DNA of 44,228 nucleotides from Sphingobium indicum BiD32 (GCF_000382885.1 NZ_CAVK010000153.1:1-44228), one strand, 5' to 3'. Positions 9,921-20,174 are shown, counted from the first letter of the stretch. Notes: generated by a model not told the origin, from the sequence alone. Numbers and translations: made by a program.

Positions 9921-10343
9921 TCAGGCCGCGCCGTCGCCCGTAATCAGCTTGAGTTCCGTGACCGGGCTATGGTCGTTATGCGCAAAATGGCCTTCGATCC
10001 GGCTGCCCGGTTCGATCGTGATCCTTTCATAGCGCACGTCACCGGTGATCCGCGCGCTGCTTTCGACCACCAGTTCCTGCGCGGTGATCGATCCGTCGAC
10101 AAGGCCAGCCAGACGCGCGCTTTGCGCGGTGACATGACCGACGATTCGGCTATCTGGTCCCTGCACCAGCGCGGCGCAGCTGATGTCGCCTTCGACTGTG
10201 CCATCGACATGCAGATCGACCGATGCGGACAGATTGCCGCTGATCGTCACATCGCTACCAATCAGCGAGAAAGGCGTATGCTTAGCCCCGGTTGCCGACG
10301 TCGGCGAAACGGGCTTTGGCGATTTGCTGGACTTGGAGAACAT
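9921..10343 (-). CDS. Bactofilin (polymer-forming cytoskeletal protein)
   Basis: This 140-residue protein of the bactofilin family should assemble into nucleotide-free filaments at the inner membrane and position cell wall or morphogenesis enzymes. The beta-helical core runs from about residue 25 (SLIGSDVTISGNL) to 125 and shows the repeated G-x-V/I-x-G-x-I pattern (VDGTVEGDISC, IVGHVTAQSARLAGLVDGSI, ITGDVRYERI). Flanking Pro/Ser/Lys-rich N-terminal and short C-terminal tails are typical. ATG at 10343 begins MFSKSSK, a usual bactofilin start. Its first 62 nt overlap the end of the M23 peptidase gene in another frame. The gene pair suggests a cell-wall remodelling unit. Confidence 0.92.
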   Translation of the reverse strand: MFSKSSKSPKPVSPTSATGAKHTPFSLIGSDVTISGNLSASVDLHVDGTVEGDISCAALVQGPDSRIVGHVTAQSARLAGLVDGSITAQELVVESSARITGDVRYERITIEPGSRIEGHFAHNDHSPVTELKLITGDGAA

Positions 10344-11508
10344 CTTGGGCAGCCTCCAGGAAACGGCGTGGGTTGATGGCCTGGCCGTTCAGCCGAACCT
10401 CGAAATGCAGATGGGTGCCGGTCGAACGGCCGGTCGATCCCATGCGGCCGATCGTGTCGCCACGCGCGACTGTCTGGCCGACGCGGCCAGCGAAGCCGGA
10501 AAGATGCGCATAGCGGGTCATCAGGCCATTGCCATGCTCAACCTCGACGACATTGCCATAGCCCTGACGCTGGCCGACGAAGCCGATCTTGCCACCGGCG
10601 GCGGACAGGATCGGCTGGCCAAAGCGGCCGGGAAAGTCGATCCCCGCATGGAAAGCGGCGTGGCCGTTAAAGGGATCGCGGCGATAGCCATAGGAACTGG
10701 TCTGCATTGGCGCGGTGGTGGGCTGGCCTGAGGGAATCGTGAGCAGGCTGCGCTCCAGCAATTCCATCCGGTTGAGCGCGCTTGCCAGATCTTCCAGCTC
10801 GCCGGTCATCGCGCCCTTGTCGCCCTTCCACGGAACGAAGGGACCACCCTGGGCGCGGGCGGCACTGCGGGTCAGGCTGTCGGGGTTTAGGCCAAAGCTG
10901 CGGATTGCGGCGGCGGCCTTGTCGGCGCGCCGCTCCACCGCGCCGGTCAGCATCATCGCGAACTGGCGCTGTCGCTGGGCGAGCCGGACGAGCGGGGCGG
11001 CTTCGGGGGCCATGCTGATCTTGGTGGTCAGCTCGCCATTCTCGCCAGCCTTGGCCGGGCCGACCAGATCGGCGCCTGCGGCATTGCCATCCTCTGCGCC
11101 GAAATGGGTCTTGTAGAGGTCGTCCATGAAATCCTGGCGCGCTTCCAGATCCTGCGCCAGATCCTCGACCGATTTGCGATAGTCGGCGACCTTGCTTGCG
11201 GTGCTGGCGACCGCCTTGCCCTGCTGGTCGAGCAGCGCGCGTTCCTGCGCAACCGATGCCTTGCTGGCGAGCATCGAAATCGTAGCACCGCCCCAGCCGA
11301 TCAGCGCTGTGGAGGCGATGGCAATAGCGGTCAGTTGCGCCCGACGGGACACGCGCAGGAACTTCACCTGCCCGCCTGAGCGGAGGAAAATCTCCCGCTC
11401 AGGGCAAAGCGCGTTCAACCGCGCGCGGAGAGCGGCGGCTCCCGTCTTGGCTTTGTGCGACAATTGCGACCCCGTACTTTTATTCGAGTCGGGCCGATAG
11501 CAAAGCAT
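10282..11508 (-). CDS. M23 family (LytM-type) metallopeptidase, membrane-anchored
   Basis: The 408-residue protein should act in the periplasm on peptidoglycan cross-links. It has a basic cytosolic N-terminus (1-57), one transmembrane helix (about 58-80, LTAIAIASTALIGWGGATIS), a coiled-coil stretch (about 85-135) and a C-terminal LytM domain. The zinc ligands are intact: H287 and D291 in HAGID, and H366/H368 in HLHFE, so it is predicted to be active, unlike degenerate EnvC-type activators. ATG 11508 is the first start; a later GTG at residue 48 (VKFLRVSRR) is an alternative. The overlapping bactofilin is probably its scaffold. Confidence 0.93.
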   Translation of the reverse strand: MLCYRPDSNKSTGSQLSHKAKTGAAALRARLNALCPEREIFLRSGGQVKFLRVSRRAQLTAIAIASTALIGWGGATISMLASKASVAQERALLDQQGKAVASTASKVADYRKSVEDLAQDLEARQDFMDDLYKTHFGAEDGNAAGADLVGPAKAGENGELTTKISMAPEAAPLVRLAQRQRQFAMMLTGAVERRADKAAAAIRSFGLNPDSLTRSAARAQGGPFVPWKGDKGAMTGELEDLASALNRMELLERSLLTIPSGQPTTAPMQTSSYGYRRDPFNGHAAFHAGIDFPGRFGQPILSAAGGKIGFVGQRQGYGNVVEVEHGNGLMTRYAHLSGFAGRVGQTVARGDTIGRMGSTGRSTGTHLHFEVRLNGQAINPRRFLEAAQDVLQVQQIAKARFADVGNRG

Positions 11509-11628
11509 TGCCGGACAGGCGAATCCATCGTTGCGGAGTCGTGACGAGTCGAACGATCAGCGCGATGAAATGATCAATGGCATCATTTGTTCCCGCCGCG
11601 TGAAAATTTTTTACAGCGCTGTTTCAAT

Positions 11629-13917
11629 CTATTTACGGGCAGGGCGGGCGAGTCCCTGTCTTGCCAGCAATTCTGTCACGGCGGCGGCGGGCATTGCTGC
11701 GCCGAAATGATAGCCCTGACCATAATGACATCCACCCGCCCGCAGATAGTCGACCTGATGGCCATTCTCCACCCCTTCGGCCACCGTGCGAATGCCCAGG
11801 CTATAGGCCAAGTTCAGCACCGTGCGTACGATGGCGGCATCGTCCGGGTCGGTCTCCAGATCGCGGACGAAGCGCTGGTCGATCTTGATGATGTCGATCG
11901 GGAATTGCTTGAGATGGGATAGCGAAGCGTAGCCGGTGCCGAAATCATCGAGCGCTATCGCGATACCCGCCTCGCTCAGCCTGTTCAACACCTGTCCAAC
12001 CCGGTCGGCATTGCGGCCCAGAAAGACTGATTCGGTCACTTCCAGTTCGATCATCGCCGGGGGGAGGCCTGCCTGGGAGAGTCGTTCCAGCAAATGATCG
12101 ACGAAATTGTCGTCGTTCAAGTCCGCGCCCGACACGTTGAGGGCGATATGACCGACAGCCAGCCCGGCGTCGCGCCAGCGCACGCAGTCGGCAATGATGC
12201 CTTCGATCATCTGGCTGGTGATGGCCGGACCCAGTTCGGGATGCTCGAAGGCGGCGGCGATGTCGGCTGGCATGATGACCGTGCCATCGTCGGTCGGGCA
12301 TCGGAACAGCGCCTCGAACCCGACAATTGCGTCGGTATCGAGCGCGATCTTGGGTTGATACCAGGGGCAGGGGCGTTCCCGCGCCAGGATATGGCGGGCA
12401 CGGTCGAGCATGGCTGTTTCCCGGTCCCAGCTCTCCAGCAGGTCCGGCCCAAATATTACGGCGCGGCCCCGGCCATTATTCTTGGCATGATAGAGTGCGA
12501 TGTCGGCATGTTTGACAAGTGCCGTCACATCGTCGCCATGATCGGGGAACAGCGCGACACCGATGCTGACGCGACATTCGAGCGGCCGACCGCGATAGTC
12601 TAACGGCGCGTGGAGATGATCTGCGATCCGCGCAAGGATCGGCTGTAGAGTGTCTGTGTCGGGCAAGCGTGTCAGCAGCACGGCAAATTCGTCGCCGCCC
12701 ATCCGCGCGACCAGATCGCCCGGTCGCAGGGCATGGCGCAACCGTCCGGCAACTGCGCACAGCAGCGCGTCGCCAGCATCATGCCCAGCGGTGTCGTTGA
12801 CCCGCTTGAATTCGTCGAGATCGATCAGCAACACTGCGAGTTGCGCTCGGTCATTCGACGCGACCGTCGCCTGCGTCACGGCGGCCATGAAATGCGCGCG
12901 ATTGGCGAGGCCCGTCAGCGCGTCTGACATCGCCAGACGTTCGAGATGACGCTCGGCCTGCTTGCGTTCGGTAATATCGACCACGCTGGTCATGAAGCAA
13001 GGCTCGGCGTTGATCACGATCGGTCGGGAGGACAGGAGCGCATGGCGAAGCGCGCCATCGGCGCGGCGTAGCCGACACTCGAAATTCTCAACCGCCTCGC
13101 CACGCTGGAGCATCGCGAACAATTCGTCCCGTACCGGCAGATCGACATAGGTTTGTTCAACATTTTCGAGCCGAACGTCATGCCCTGCCGCATAGGCATC
13201 GGTTGCCGCGCGATTCAGGCGCAGGACGCGGCCGTCATGGCGTGTGACCAGCAAAGGTAGCGGCACGGCCATGAACATGCGCTCCAGTGTGTCGCGACTA
13301 TTGGCCAGTTCCAACTGCACGGCCTGCGCGACCTGTCCGGCGGTCCATTCCTGCCGCTGGAGCCGGTTGTTCCGTGCGATCGCGATCCACATGCCGCAAT
13401 GGAGCATCAGCATGGCCAGAACCATGCCCGGCATGGTGGAGGAATGCGGGGCGGGGGCAAGATAGCCGATCAGCAGCGCGATGCAGCAGCCCAGCCCGCC
13501 GCCGACATTGCCGCGAAAGCTGGTGGGAACGACTAGGTAGAATACCAGCGGCAGCATGACGAGGACGAAGATGGCGATGTCGCTGCGCGAACTGACGAGG
13601 AAGGAAACGCCGATGGCGGTCACGACCTGCCAGGCGAAACAGATGCGTTCGACCGCCGGAAAGCTGGTCATCCGGCGACATAGCAACAGGCAGAGGATAG
13701 ACCAAAGGATCACTGTCAGGCGTGCTGGCACCGCAACCCAGAAGTGCGGCGTCCCGGCAAAGCGCCAGTCGCTCATCAGGAACAGAATGTTGAGTATGGC
13801 CGAGAGAATGAACAGGTTGTGGGCATGGCGTCGCGATTCGGGCAGGCGTTCGGCCTGGAATGCCGATTCCCGTTCGGCTAAGCGAAATTCGCCGCTGATG
13901 GTCGAAAGCCCGTTCAC
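11629..13917 (-). CDS. Membrane PAS-GGDEF-EAL protein (cyclic di-GMP synthesis/degradation)
   Basis: The 762-residue protein contains about five transmembrane segments in residues 35-180, then a PAS-like sensor domain (about 205-320, ending VVDITERKQAERHLERL), a GGDEF domain and an EAL domain. The GGDEF motif (407-411) is intact and is preceded by a full inhibitory-site motif RPGD at 398-401. The EAL motif (535-537) and the phosphodiesterase ligand blocks LNVSG, ELEVTES, DDFGTG (657-662), IKID and AEGVE are all present, so both activities look possible. It probably tunes c-di-GMP for motility and surface growth. The start is GTG 13917, with GGAC about 9 nt upstream. It stands alone on the minus strand. 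Confidence 0.93.
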   Translation of the reverse strand: MNGLSTISGEFRLAERESAFQAERLPESRRHAHNLFILSAILNILFLMSDWRFAGTPHFWVAVPARLTVILWSILCLLLCRRMTSFPAVERICFAWQVVTAIGVSFLVSSRSDIAIFVLVMLPLVFYLVVPTSFRGNVGGGLGCCIALLIGYLAPAPHSSTMPGMVLAMLMLHCGMWIAIARNNRLQRQEWTAGQVAQAVQLELANSRDTLERMFMAVPLPLLVTRHDGRVLRLNRAATDAYAAGHDVRLENVEQTYVDLPVRDELFAMLQRGEAVENFECRLRRADGALRHALLSSRPIVINAEPCFMTSVVDITERKQAERHLERLAMSDALTGLANRAHFMAAVTQATVASNDRAQLAVLLIDLDEFKRVNDTAGHDAGDALLCAVAGRLRHALRPGDLVARMGGDEFAVLLTRLPDTDTLQPILARIADHLHAPLDYRGRPLECRVSIGVALFPDHGDDVTALVKHADIALYHAKNNGRGRAVIFGPDLLESWDRETAMLDRARHILARERPCPWYQPKIALDTDAIVGFEALFRCPTDDGTVIMPADIAAAFEHPELGPAITSQMIEGIIADCVRWRDAGLAVGHIALNVSGADLNDDNFVDHLLERLSQAGLPPAMIELEVTESVFLGRNADRVGQVLNRLSEAGIAIALDDFGTGYASLSHLKQFPIDIIKIDQRFVRDLETDPDDAAIVRTVLNLAYSLGIRTVAEGVENGHQVDYLRAGGCHYGQGYHFGAAMPAAAVTELLARQGLARPARK

Positions 13918-13972
13918 GCACTGTCCAGTTGACGCACCCGAAATGGTGCCCGGCGCAAGATAGGGCAGGCAG

Positions 13973-13991
13973 GGTTAGCAATTCCCTAACC
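13973..13991. promoter_or_regulatory. Inverted repeat upstream of the GGDEF/EAL gene
   Basis: GGTTAG (13973-13978) and CTAACC (13986-13991) form a dyad with a 7-nt spacer, about 56 nt before the GTG start at 13917. Read on the minus strand it gives TTAG-N7-CTAAC, two mismatches from the alphaproteobacterial CtrA box TTAA-N7-TTAAC. A CtrA link would fit a motility/c-di-GMP gene but is only a suggestion. Confidence 0.3.
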
Positions 13992-14045
13992 AGTGTCCGG
14001 CGGCCTCGCGAAATCAGTGGTATAGCCAGAGTGTTGGCGATCGGC

Positions 14046-14284
14046 TTGACCGGTTGCCCCCGCATCGCTATAGGCCCGCCTGCCCAGCGGTCTGCCGCGT
14101 AGAGACTCGTCTCCTCGCATCATCCCACGCGGGCAATACAGAGCTGAACATTACCGGATGCTCTTGCGGCTCCAGGGGGGTATTGCACCCGCCGGGGCTT
14201 TTGCTGTTTGGAAGCGATATGTTTCCCTGTGGCAAGGAACGCGAGGGGATTGCGGTAAAGTAACTGAAAAAGGTGAAGGGCTTC
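14046..14284 (+). promoter_or_regulatory. Promoter and about 200-nt leader of the str operon
   Basis: TTGACC (14046-14051), a 17-nt spacer and TATAGG (14069-14074) form a near-consensus housekeeping sigma promoter directed at rpsL. Transcription would start near 14082, leaving an untranslated leader of about 200 nt. The leader holds the small hairpin GAGAC/GTCTC near 14101-14112 and G- and C-rich blocks near 14173-14198 that can pair. A Shine-Dalgarno AAGGTGAAGG precedes rpsL. This is the only recognisable content of the 367-nt space between the divergent GGDEF/EAL gene and rpsL. Confidence 0.7.
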
Positions 14285-14656
14285 ATGCCAACAATCAACC
14301 AGCTGGTCCGCAAGGGCCGCGAACCGCAGAAGGCCAAGTCCAAGGTCCCTGCCATGGATGCAAACCCGCAAAAGCGTGGCGTTTGCACCCGCGTCTATAC
14401 CACGACCCCGAAAAAGCCGAACTCGGCGCTCCGCAAGGTCGCCAAGGTTCGCCTGGTCAACCAGCGCGAAGTCATCACCTATATTCCTGGTGAAGGCCAC
14501 AACCTGCAGGAACATAGCGTCGTGCTGATCCGTGGCGGTCGTGTGCGAGATCTTCCGGGCGTGCGTTACCACGTTCTTCGCGGCGTTCTGGATACCCAGG
14601 GCGTCAAGGATCGCAAGCAGAGCCGTTCCAAATACGGCGCCAAGCGTCCTAAGTAA
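14285..14656 (+). CDS. rpsL: 30S ribosomal protein S12, with Arg at position 88
   Basis: This 123-residue protein sits at the decoding centre of the 30S subunit and controls accuracy. The sequence starts [10 protein letters not shown] and ends SKYGAKRPK, full length for S12. Lys43 (TPKK) is the usual residue, but position 88 is Arg (GGRVRDLPG, codon CGA) where E. coli and most bacteria have Lys. K88R is a known streptomycin-resistance substitution in mycobacteria. Asp89, the methylthiolation site of RimO in other bacteria, is kept. ATG 14285 follows AAGGTGAAGG. It is the first gene of the str operon; rpsG follows after 14 nt. Confidence 0.98.
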   Translation: MPTINQLVRKGREPQKAKSKVPAMDANPQKRGVCTRVYTTTPKKPNSALRKVAKVRLVNQREVITYIPGEGHNLQEHSVVLIRGGRVRDLPGVRYHVLRGVLDTQGVKDRKQSRSKYGAKRPK

Positions 14657-14670
14657 GGGGAGAACAAACT

Positions 14671-15141
14671 ATGTCACGTCGTCGTCGCCCCGAAAAGCGC
14701 ATCATCCTGCCCGATCCCAAATATGGTGATCAGGTTCTGTCGAAGTTCATGAACTCGATCATGCAGGACGGCAAGAAAGCCGTCGCCGAAGCCATCGTGT
14801 ATGGTGCCCTGGAAACCGTCGAGGCACGCGCCAAGAAGGATCCGATCGGCATGTTCCATGACGCGCTGAACAACATCAAGCCGGGCATCGAAGTGCGCAG
14901 CCGCCGCGTTGGCGGTGCGACCTATCAGGTTCCCGTCGAAGTGCGTCCTGAGCGTTCGCAGGCTCTGGCCATCCGCTGGCTGATCACCGCTGCGCGCAAC
15001 CGCAGCGAGACCACCATGGCGGCTCGCCTGTCGGGTGAGCTGATGGATGCGGCCAACAACCGTGGTAACGCGGTCAAGAAGCGCGAAGACACGCACCGCA
15101 TGGCGGAAGCGAACCGCGCCTTCTCGCACTACCGCTGGTAA
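14671..15141 (+). CDS. rpsG: 30S ribosomal protein S7
   Basis: This 156-residue protein binds the 3' major domain of 16S rRNA and nucleates assembly of the 30S head. [10 protein letters not shown] at the start, the segment [17 protein letters not shown] and the RNA-binding end FSHYRW identify it. Its length matches bacterial S7. In E. coli S7 represses its own operon by binding the rpsL-rpsG junction; here that junction is only 14 nt, so such control would have to act elsewhere. GGGGAG precedes the ATG. A structured 160-nt gap separates it from fusA. Confidence 0.98.
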   Translation: MSRRRRPEKRIILPDPKYGDQVLSKFMNSIMQDGKKAVAEAIVYGALETVEARAKKDPIGMFHDALNNIKPGIEVRSRRVGGATYQVPVEVRPERSQALAIRWLITAARNRSETTMAARLSGELMDAANNRGNAVKKREDTHRMAEANRAFSHYRW

Positions 15142-15150
15142 AAAGATTGG

Positions 15151-15237
15151 CGGGGCAGCGGTCATTTGGTCGCCGCCCCGTTTATCGCTCTTAAAAATCC
15201 ATCCGTTCGTCGTGGGTCTACCCATGGCGGACGGATT
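15151..15237 (+). promoter_or_regulatory. Two hairpins in the rpsG-fusA gap
   Basis: First hairpin: CGGGGCAGCG (15151-15160) pairs with CGCCGCCCCG (15171-15180) with one A/C mismatch, followed by TTTAT, so it is terminator-like. Second hairpin: AATCCATCCG (15196-15205) pairs with CGGACGGATT (15228-15237), again one mismatch, with an inner TGGG/CCCA helix capped by TCTA (15213-15224). Together they fill most of the 160-nt gap and could attenuate, process or protect the mRNA between ribosomal protein and elongation factor genes. No promoter was recognised. Confidence 0.55.
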
Positions 15238-15301
15238 GGTTTAGGGGCCACGCAGACCCAACTATCCCAAACCGCCGGTGCGCCGGCAACGGAGAAGCAT
15301 C

Positions 15302-17374
<2,073 letters not shown>

Positions 17375-17384
17375 AAATCCTGAT

Positions 17385-17406
17385 CCGCCCCGTACGAACG
17401 GGGCGG
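17385..17406 (+). terminator. Hairpin after fusA, possible partial terminator
   Basis: CCGCCCCG and CGGGGCGG form a perfect 8-bp stem with a TACGAA loop, 10 nt after the fusA stop. The tail TTAGGGCTTTC has no long T-run, so it may only partly terminate or may stabilise the upstream mRNA, leaving tuf partly on its own transcript. Confidence 0.55.
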
Positions 17407-17441
17407 TTAGGGCTTTCATTATGCGAATTTGCTGCTATGGA

Positions 17442-17460
17442 CGCGCCTTCGCAAGGCGCG
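17442..17460 (+). promoter_or_regulatory. Hairpin in the tuf leader
   Basis: CGCGCCTT and AAGGCGCG pair perfectly (8 bp) around a CGC loop, 45 nt upstream of the tuf start. No T-run follows. It may be a 5' mRNA structure of a separate tuf transcript or part of an attenuator with the hairpin at 17385. GAAGGTAGGA precedes the tuf ATG. Confidence 0.45.
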
Positions 17461-17505
17461 GCCGAGCGGTCAAACCCATCGGATTTGATTAGAAGGTAGG
17501 ATAAA

Positions 17506-18696
17506 ATGGCGAAAGCTAAGTTTGAGCGGACGAAGCCGCATTGCAACATCGGCACCATCGGTCACGTCGACCATGGCAAGACCTCGCTGACCGCAGCGAT
17601 CACGAAGGTGCTGGCCGAAACCGGCGGCGCGACCTTTACGTCGTATGACAATATCGACAAGGCGCCTGAAGAGCGTGAGCGCGGTATCACCATTTCGACC
17701 GCCCACGTCGAATATGAAACCGAGCAGCGCCACTATGCGCACGTCGACTGCCCCGGTCACGCTGACTATGTGAAGAACATGATCACCGGTGCCGCCCAGA
17801 TGGACGGCGCGATCCTGGTCGTTTCGGCCACCGACGGTCCGATGCCCCAGACCCGTGAGCACATTCTGCTCGCCCGTCAGGTCGGCGTGCCGCAGATGGT
17901 CGTGTTCATGAACAAGGTTGACCTGGTCGACGATCCAGAAATTCTGGAACTGGTCGAGCTGGAAATACGCGAGCTGCTTTCGTCCTACGACTTTGATGGC
18001 GACAACATCCCTATCATCCCCGGTTCGGCCGTTTGCGCCCTCAACGGCACCAACAACGAAATCGGCCACGACGCGGTTCTGAAGCTGATGCAGGCCGTCG
18101 ACAGCTGGATCCCGCAGCCCGACCGTCCGGTCGACAAGCCCTTCCTGATGCCGATCGAAGACGTGTTCTCGATCTCGGGTCGTGGTACGGTTGTGACCGG
18201 CCGCGTTGAAACCGGCATCGTCAAGGTTGGTGAAGAAGTCGAAATCGTCGGCCTCAAGGACACCCGCAAGACCGTCGTTACCGGCGTCGAAATGTTCCGC
18301 AAGCTGCTCGATCAGGGTGAAGCTGGCGACAATATCGGTGCGCTGGTTCGTGGCGTTGGCCGTGAAGATGTGGAGCGTGGCCAGGTTCTCTGCAAGCCCG
18401 GCTCGATCAAGCCGCACACCGAGTTCGAATCGGAAGTCTATGTGCTGTCGAAGGAAGAGGGTGGCCGTCACACGCCGTTCTTCGCCAACTATCGTCCGCA
18501 GTTCTACTTCCGCACCACGGACGTCACCGGCGAAGTCGTGCTGCCTGAAGGCACCGAGATGGTCATGCCCGGCGACAATGTGAAGCTCGGCGTCAAGCTC
18601 ATCGCACCGATCGCGATGGAGCAGGGTCTGCGCTTCTCAATCCGCGAAGGCGGCCGGACCGTCGGTTCGGGGGTTGTTTCGGCAGTCACCAAGTAA
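17506..18696 (+). CDS. tuf: Elongation factor Tu
   Basis: The 396-residue GTPase delivers aminoacyl-tRNA to the ribosome. G1 is GHVDHGKT, the switch I segment is [11 protein letters not shown]3 [20 protein letters not shown] and G4 NKVDLVDD. The C-terminal domains end [10 protein letters not shown]. One tuf copy is seen here; many proteobacteria have a second copy elsewhere, which the window cannot show. A strong terminator follows at 18707, closing the str operon before rpsJ. Confidence 0.98.
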   Translation: MAKAKFERTKPHCNIGTIGHVDHGKTSLTAAITKVLAETGGATFTSYDNIDKAPEERERGITISTAHVEYETEQRHYAHVDCPGHADYVKNMITGAAQMDGAILVVSATDGPMPQTREHILLARQVGVPQMVVFMNKVDLVDDPEILELVELEIRELLSSYDFDGDNIPIIPGSAVCALNGTNNEIGHDAVLKLMQAVDSWIPQPDRPVDKPFLMPIEDVFSISGRGTVVTGRVETGIVKVGEEVEIVGLKDTRKTVVTGVEMFRKLLDQGEAGDNIGALVRGVGREDVERGQVLCKPGSIKPHTEFESEVYVLSKEEGGRHTPFFANYRPQFYFRTTDVTGEVVLPEGTEMVMPGDNVKLGVKLIAPIAMEQGLRFSIREGGRTVGSGVVSAVTK

Positions 18697-18706
18697 TATA
18701 GGCAAC

Positions 18707-18745
18707 GAGCCGCGCGGGTCACCTGATTCGCGCGGCTCGGATTTT
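18707..18745 (+). terminator. Terminator of the str operon after tuf
   Basis: GAGCCGCGCG (18707-18716) and CGCGCGGCTC (18729-18738) form a perfect 10-bp stem with a 12-nt loop, followed by GGATTTT. The position, 10 nt after the tuf stop, and the stem stability fit an intrinsic terminator separating the str and S10 operons. The following 90 nt before rpsJ must hold the S10 promoter, but I could not pick it with confidence. Confidence 0.75.
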
Positions 18746-18835
18746 AACCGCCTCGGACCGATCCTCGCCGGCTTTGCGCTAGAGGGTCTAATCGGGGCGG
18801 TTTGTTTTTTGGCTCTTTCGCATCGGTAGTAGGAC

Positions 18836-19144
18836 ATGGACAGCAACATCCGCATTCGCCTTAAGGCGTTCGATCATCGCGTGCTCGATCAGGCGACCGG
18901 CGACATCGCCGACACCGCCCGCCGCACCGGCGCCCTCATTCGCGGCCCCATTCCCCTGCCGACGCGCATCGAAAAGTTCACGGTCAACCGTGGCCCGCAC
19001 GTCGACAAGAAGTCGCGCGAACAGTTTGAAGTCCGCACCTACAAGCGTATGCTTGACATTGTGCAGCCTACGCCGCAGACGGTCGACGCGCTGATGAAGC
19101 TGGACCTGGCTGCCGGCGTGAACGTCGAGATCAAGCTGGCCTGA
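18836..19144 (+). CDS. rpsJ: 30S ribosomal protein S10
   Basis: The 102-residue protein is part of the 30S head and, as NusE, of transcription antitermination complexes on rRNA operons. [19 protein letters not shown] starts a full-length S10 and the loop around [20 protein letters not shown] is intact. It is the first gene of the S10 operon. Unusually, a 274-nt structured gap follows before rplC, while most later genes of the operon are nearly contiguous. Confidence 0.98.
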   Translation: MDSNIRIRLKAFDHRVLDQATGDIADTARRTGALIRGPIPLPTRIEKFTVNRGPHVDKKSREQFEVRTYKRMLDIVQPTPQTVDALMKLDLAAGVNVEIKLA

Positions 19145-19154
19145 GCCGGCAAGT

Positions 19155-19398
19155 CCCTGCTGACCGAAAGGTGAGCAGGGTATCGGGTATTTCGCCCCCT
19201 CTTTCTAGGGAAGGGCGGAAGCTCAAACGACACAAGGGATACCGCGCGGCTTTGGCCGTGGCCCTGGTCCCCCGTCGCTGTTCCCGAATAGGGGGTGGCA
19301 TCCAACCCAGACGGGGTGATCTACAAGCAAAGGGTTGGCCGCGAAGGAGAGATCCTGAGCGGTTTTTTTCGTTGGATACGCCCGCTGATAAGGCGGGC
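19155..19398 (+). promoter_or_regulatory. Highly structured rpsJ-rplC intercistronic region, candidate regulatory RNA
   Basis: At least five hairpins can be drawn. (a) 19155-19180: CCCTGCT/AGCAGGG, then a G/G mismatch, then ACC/GGT closed by a GAAA loop. (b) 19193-19217: CGCCC/GGGCG with inner CCT/AGG. (c) 19302-19308 CCAACCC with 19332-19338 GGGTTGG. (d) immediately adjacent, 19339-19362: CCGC/GCGG and AGGA/TCCT with tandem G/A mismatches between them and a GAGA loop, then seven T. (e) 19380-19398: GCCCGC/GCGGGC just before the rplC ribosome binding site. GCGGC at 19246-19250 could pair with GCCGC at 19338-19342 and open (c)/(d), which would be an antiterminator. In E. coli the S10 leader lies before rpsJ and binds L4; here the structure lies after rpsJ. 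Confidence 0.6.
19339..19369 (+). terminator. Intrinsic terminator or attenuator between rpsJ and rplC
   Basis: The hairpin has two 4-bp helices (CCGC/GCGG and AGGA/TCCT) separated by tandem G/A mismatches that can stack as sheared pairs, a GAGA tetraloop, and a run of seven T directly after the stem (19363-19369). Because rplC and ten more S10-operon genes lie downstream with no evident promoter, it is more likely an attenuator with read-through than a full stop. Confidence 0.65.
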
Positions 19399-19418
19399 CT
19401 CTATTGGGAGTATGGATC

Positions 19419-20171
19419 ATGCGCACTGGCGTGATCGCGAAGAAAGTCGGGATGACCCGCCTGTTCCAAGAGGACGGGCGTCACGTTCCGGTTACGGTTC
19501 TGGCCCTTGAAGGCAACCAGGTCGTAGCTCGGAAGGATGTGGACAGCGACGGCTATGTAGCCGTGCAGCTGGGTGCCGGCGTCGCGAAAGTTAAGAATGT
19601 CGCCAAGCCGCAGCGCGGTCACTTCGCCAAGGCGGAAGTGGAGCCTAAGGCACGTCTGGTCGAATTCCGTGTCGCCGAGGATGCACTTCTCGATGTCGGC
19701 GCAGAAATCGCCGCTGACCATTTCATCGCCGGCCAGCTGGTCGACGTGGCCGGTCACACCCAGGGTAAGGGCTTTGCCGGCGCCATGAAGCGTTGGGGCT
19801 TCGGCGGTATGCGCGCCACCCACGGTGTGTCGATCAGTCACCGTGCCCATGGTTCGACGGGTAATCGCCAGGATCCGGGCCGCGTCTTCAAGAACAAGAA
19901 GATGGCCGGTCACATGGGCGATCGTGAACGCACCCAGCAGAATCTGGAAATCGTGCGTACCGACGTCGAGCGCGGTCTGATTTTCGTCAAGGGCAGCGTT
20001 CCGGGTGCCAAGGGCACCTGGCTCACCGTCAAGGACGCGGTCAAGGTCGCTCGTCCGGCGGATGCACCCTATCCCGCCAGCCTGAAAAAGGCTGACAATA
20101 GCAATGGCGCTGCGAACACCCCGGCTGAAGAAGCCGTGGTGAGCGACGTCACCGAAGGCCAGGAGGGCTAA
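19419..20171 (+). CDS. rplC: 50S ribosomal protein L3
   Basis: This 250-residue protein binds 23S rRNA near the peptidyl transferase centre and is needed early in 50S assembly. [16 protein letters not shown] starts it and the loop [20 protein letters not shown] is intact; its Gln corresponds to the residue methylated by PrmB in E. coli. Compared with E. coli L3 it has a C-terminal tail of about 25-30 residues, rich in Ala, Asn and Glu. ATG 19419 is chosen over an upstream GTG at 19404. TTGGGAG lies upstream. rplD follows after 3 nt. Confidence 0.97.
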   Translation: MRTGVIAKKVGMTRLFQEDGRHVPVTVLALEGNQVVARKDVDSDGYVAVQLGAGVAKVKNVAKPQRGHFAKAEVEPKARLVEFRVAEDALLDVGAEIAADHFIAGQLVDVAGHTQGKGFAGAMKRWGFGGMRATHGVSISHRAHGSTGNRQDPGRVFKNKKMAGHMGDRERTQQNLEIVRTDVERGLIFVKGSVPGAKGTWLTVKDAVKVARPADAPYPASLKKADNSNGAANTPAEEAVVSDVTEGQEG

Positions 20172-20174
20172 ACC

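Noticed and set aside
13973..13991. Considered a firm CtrA binding site
   Set aside because: Two mismatches to the consensus; kept only as a low-confidence dyad.
17375..17505. Possible tRNA gene upstream of tuf
   Set aside because: In some bacteria tRNA genes precede tuf. The hairpins here do not build a cloverleaf and there is no T-loop GTTCRA box.
18746..18835. Promoter boxes for rpsJ
   Set aside because: TTGCGC and TAATC words occur but not at acceptable spacing, so no promoter was called although one must exist here or upstream.
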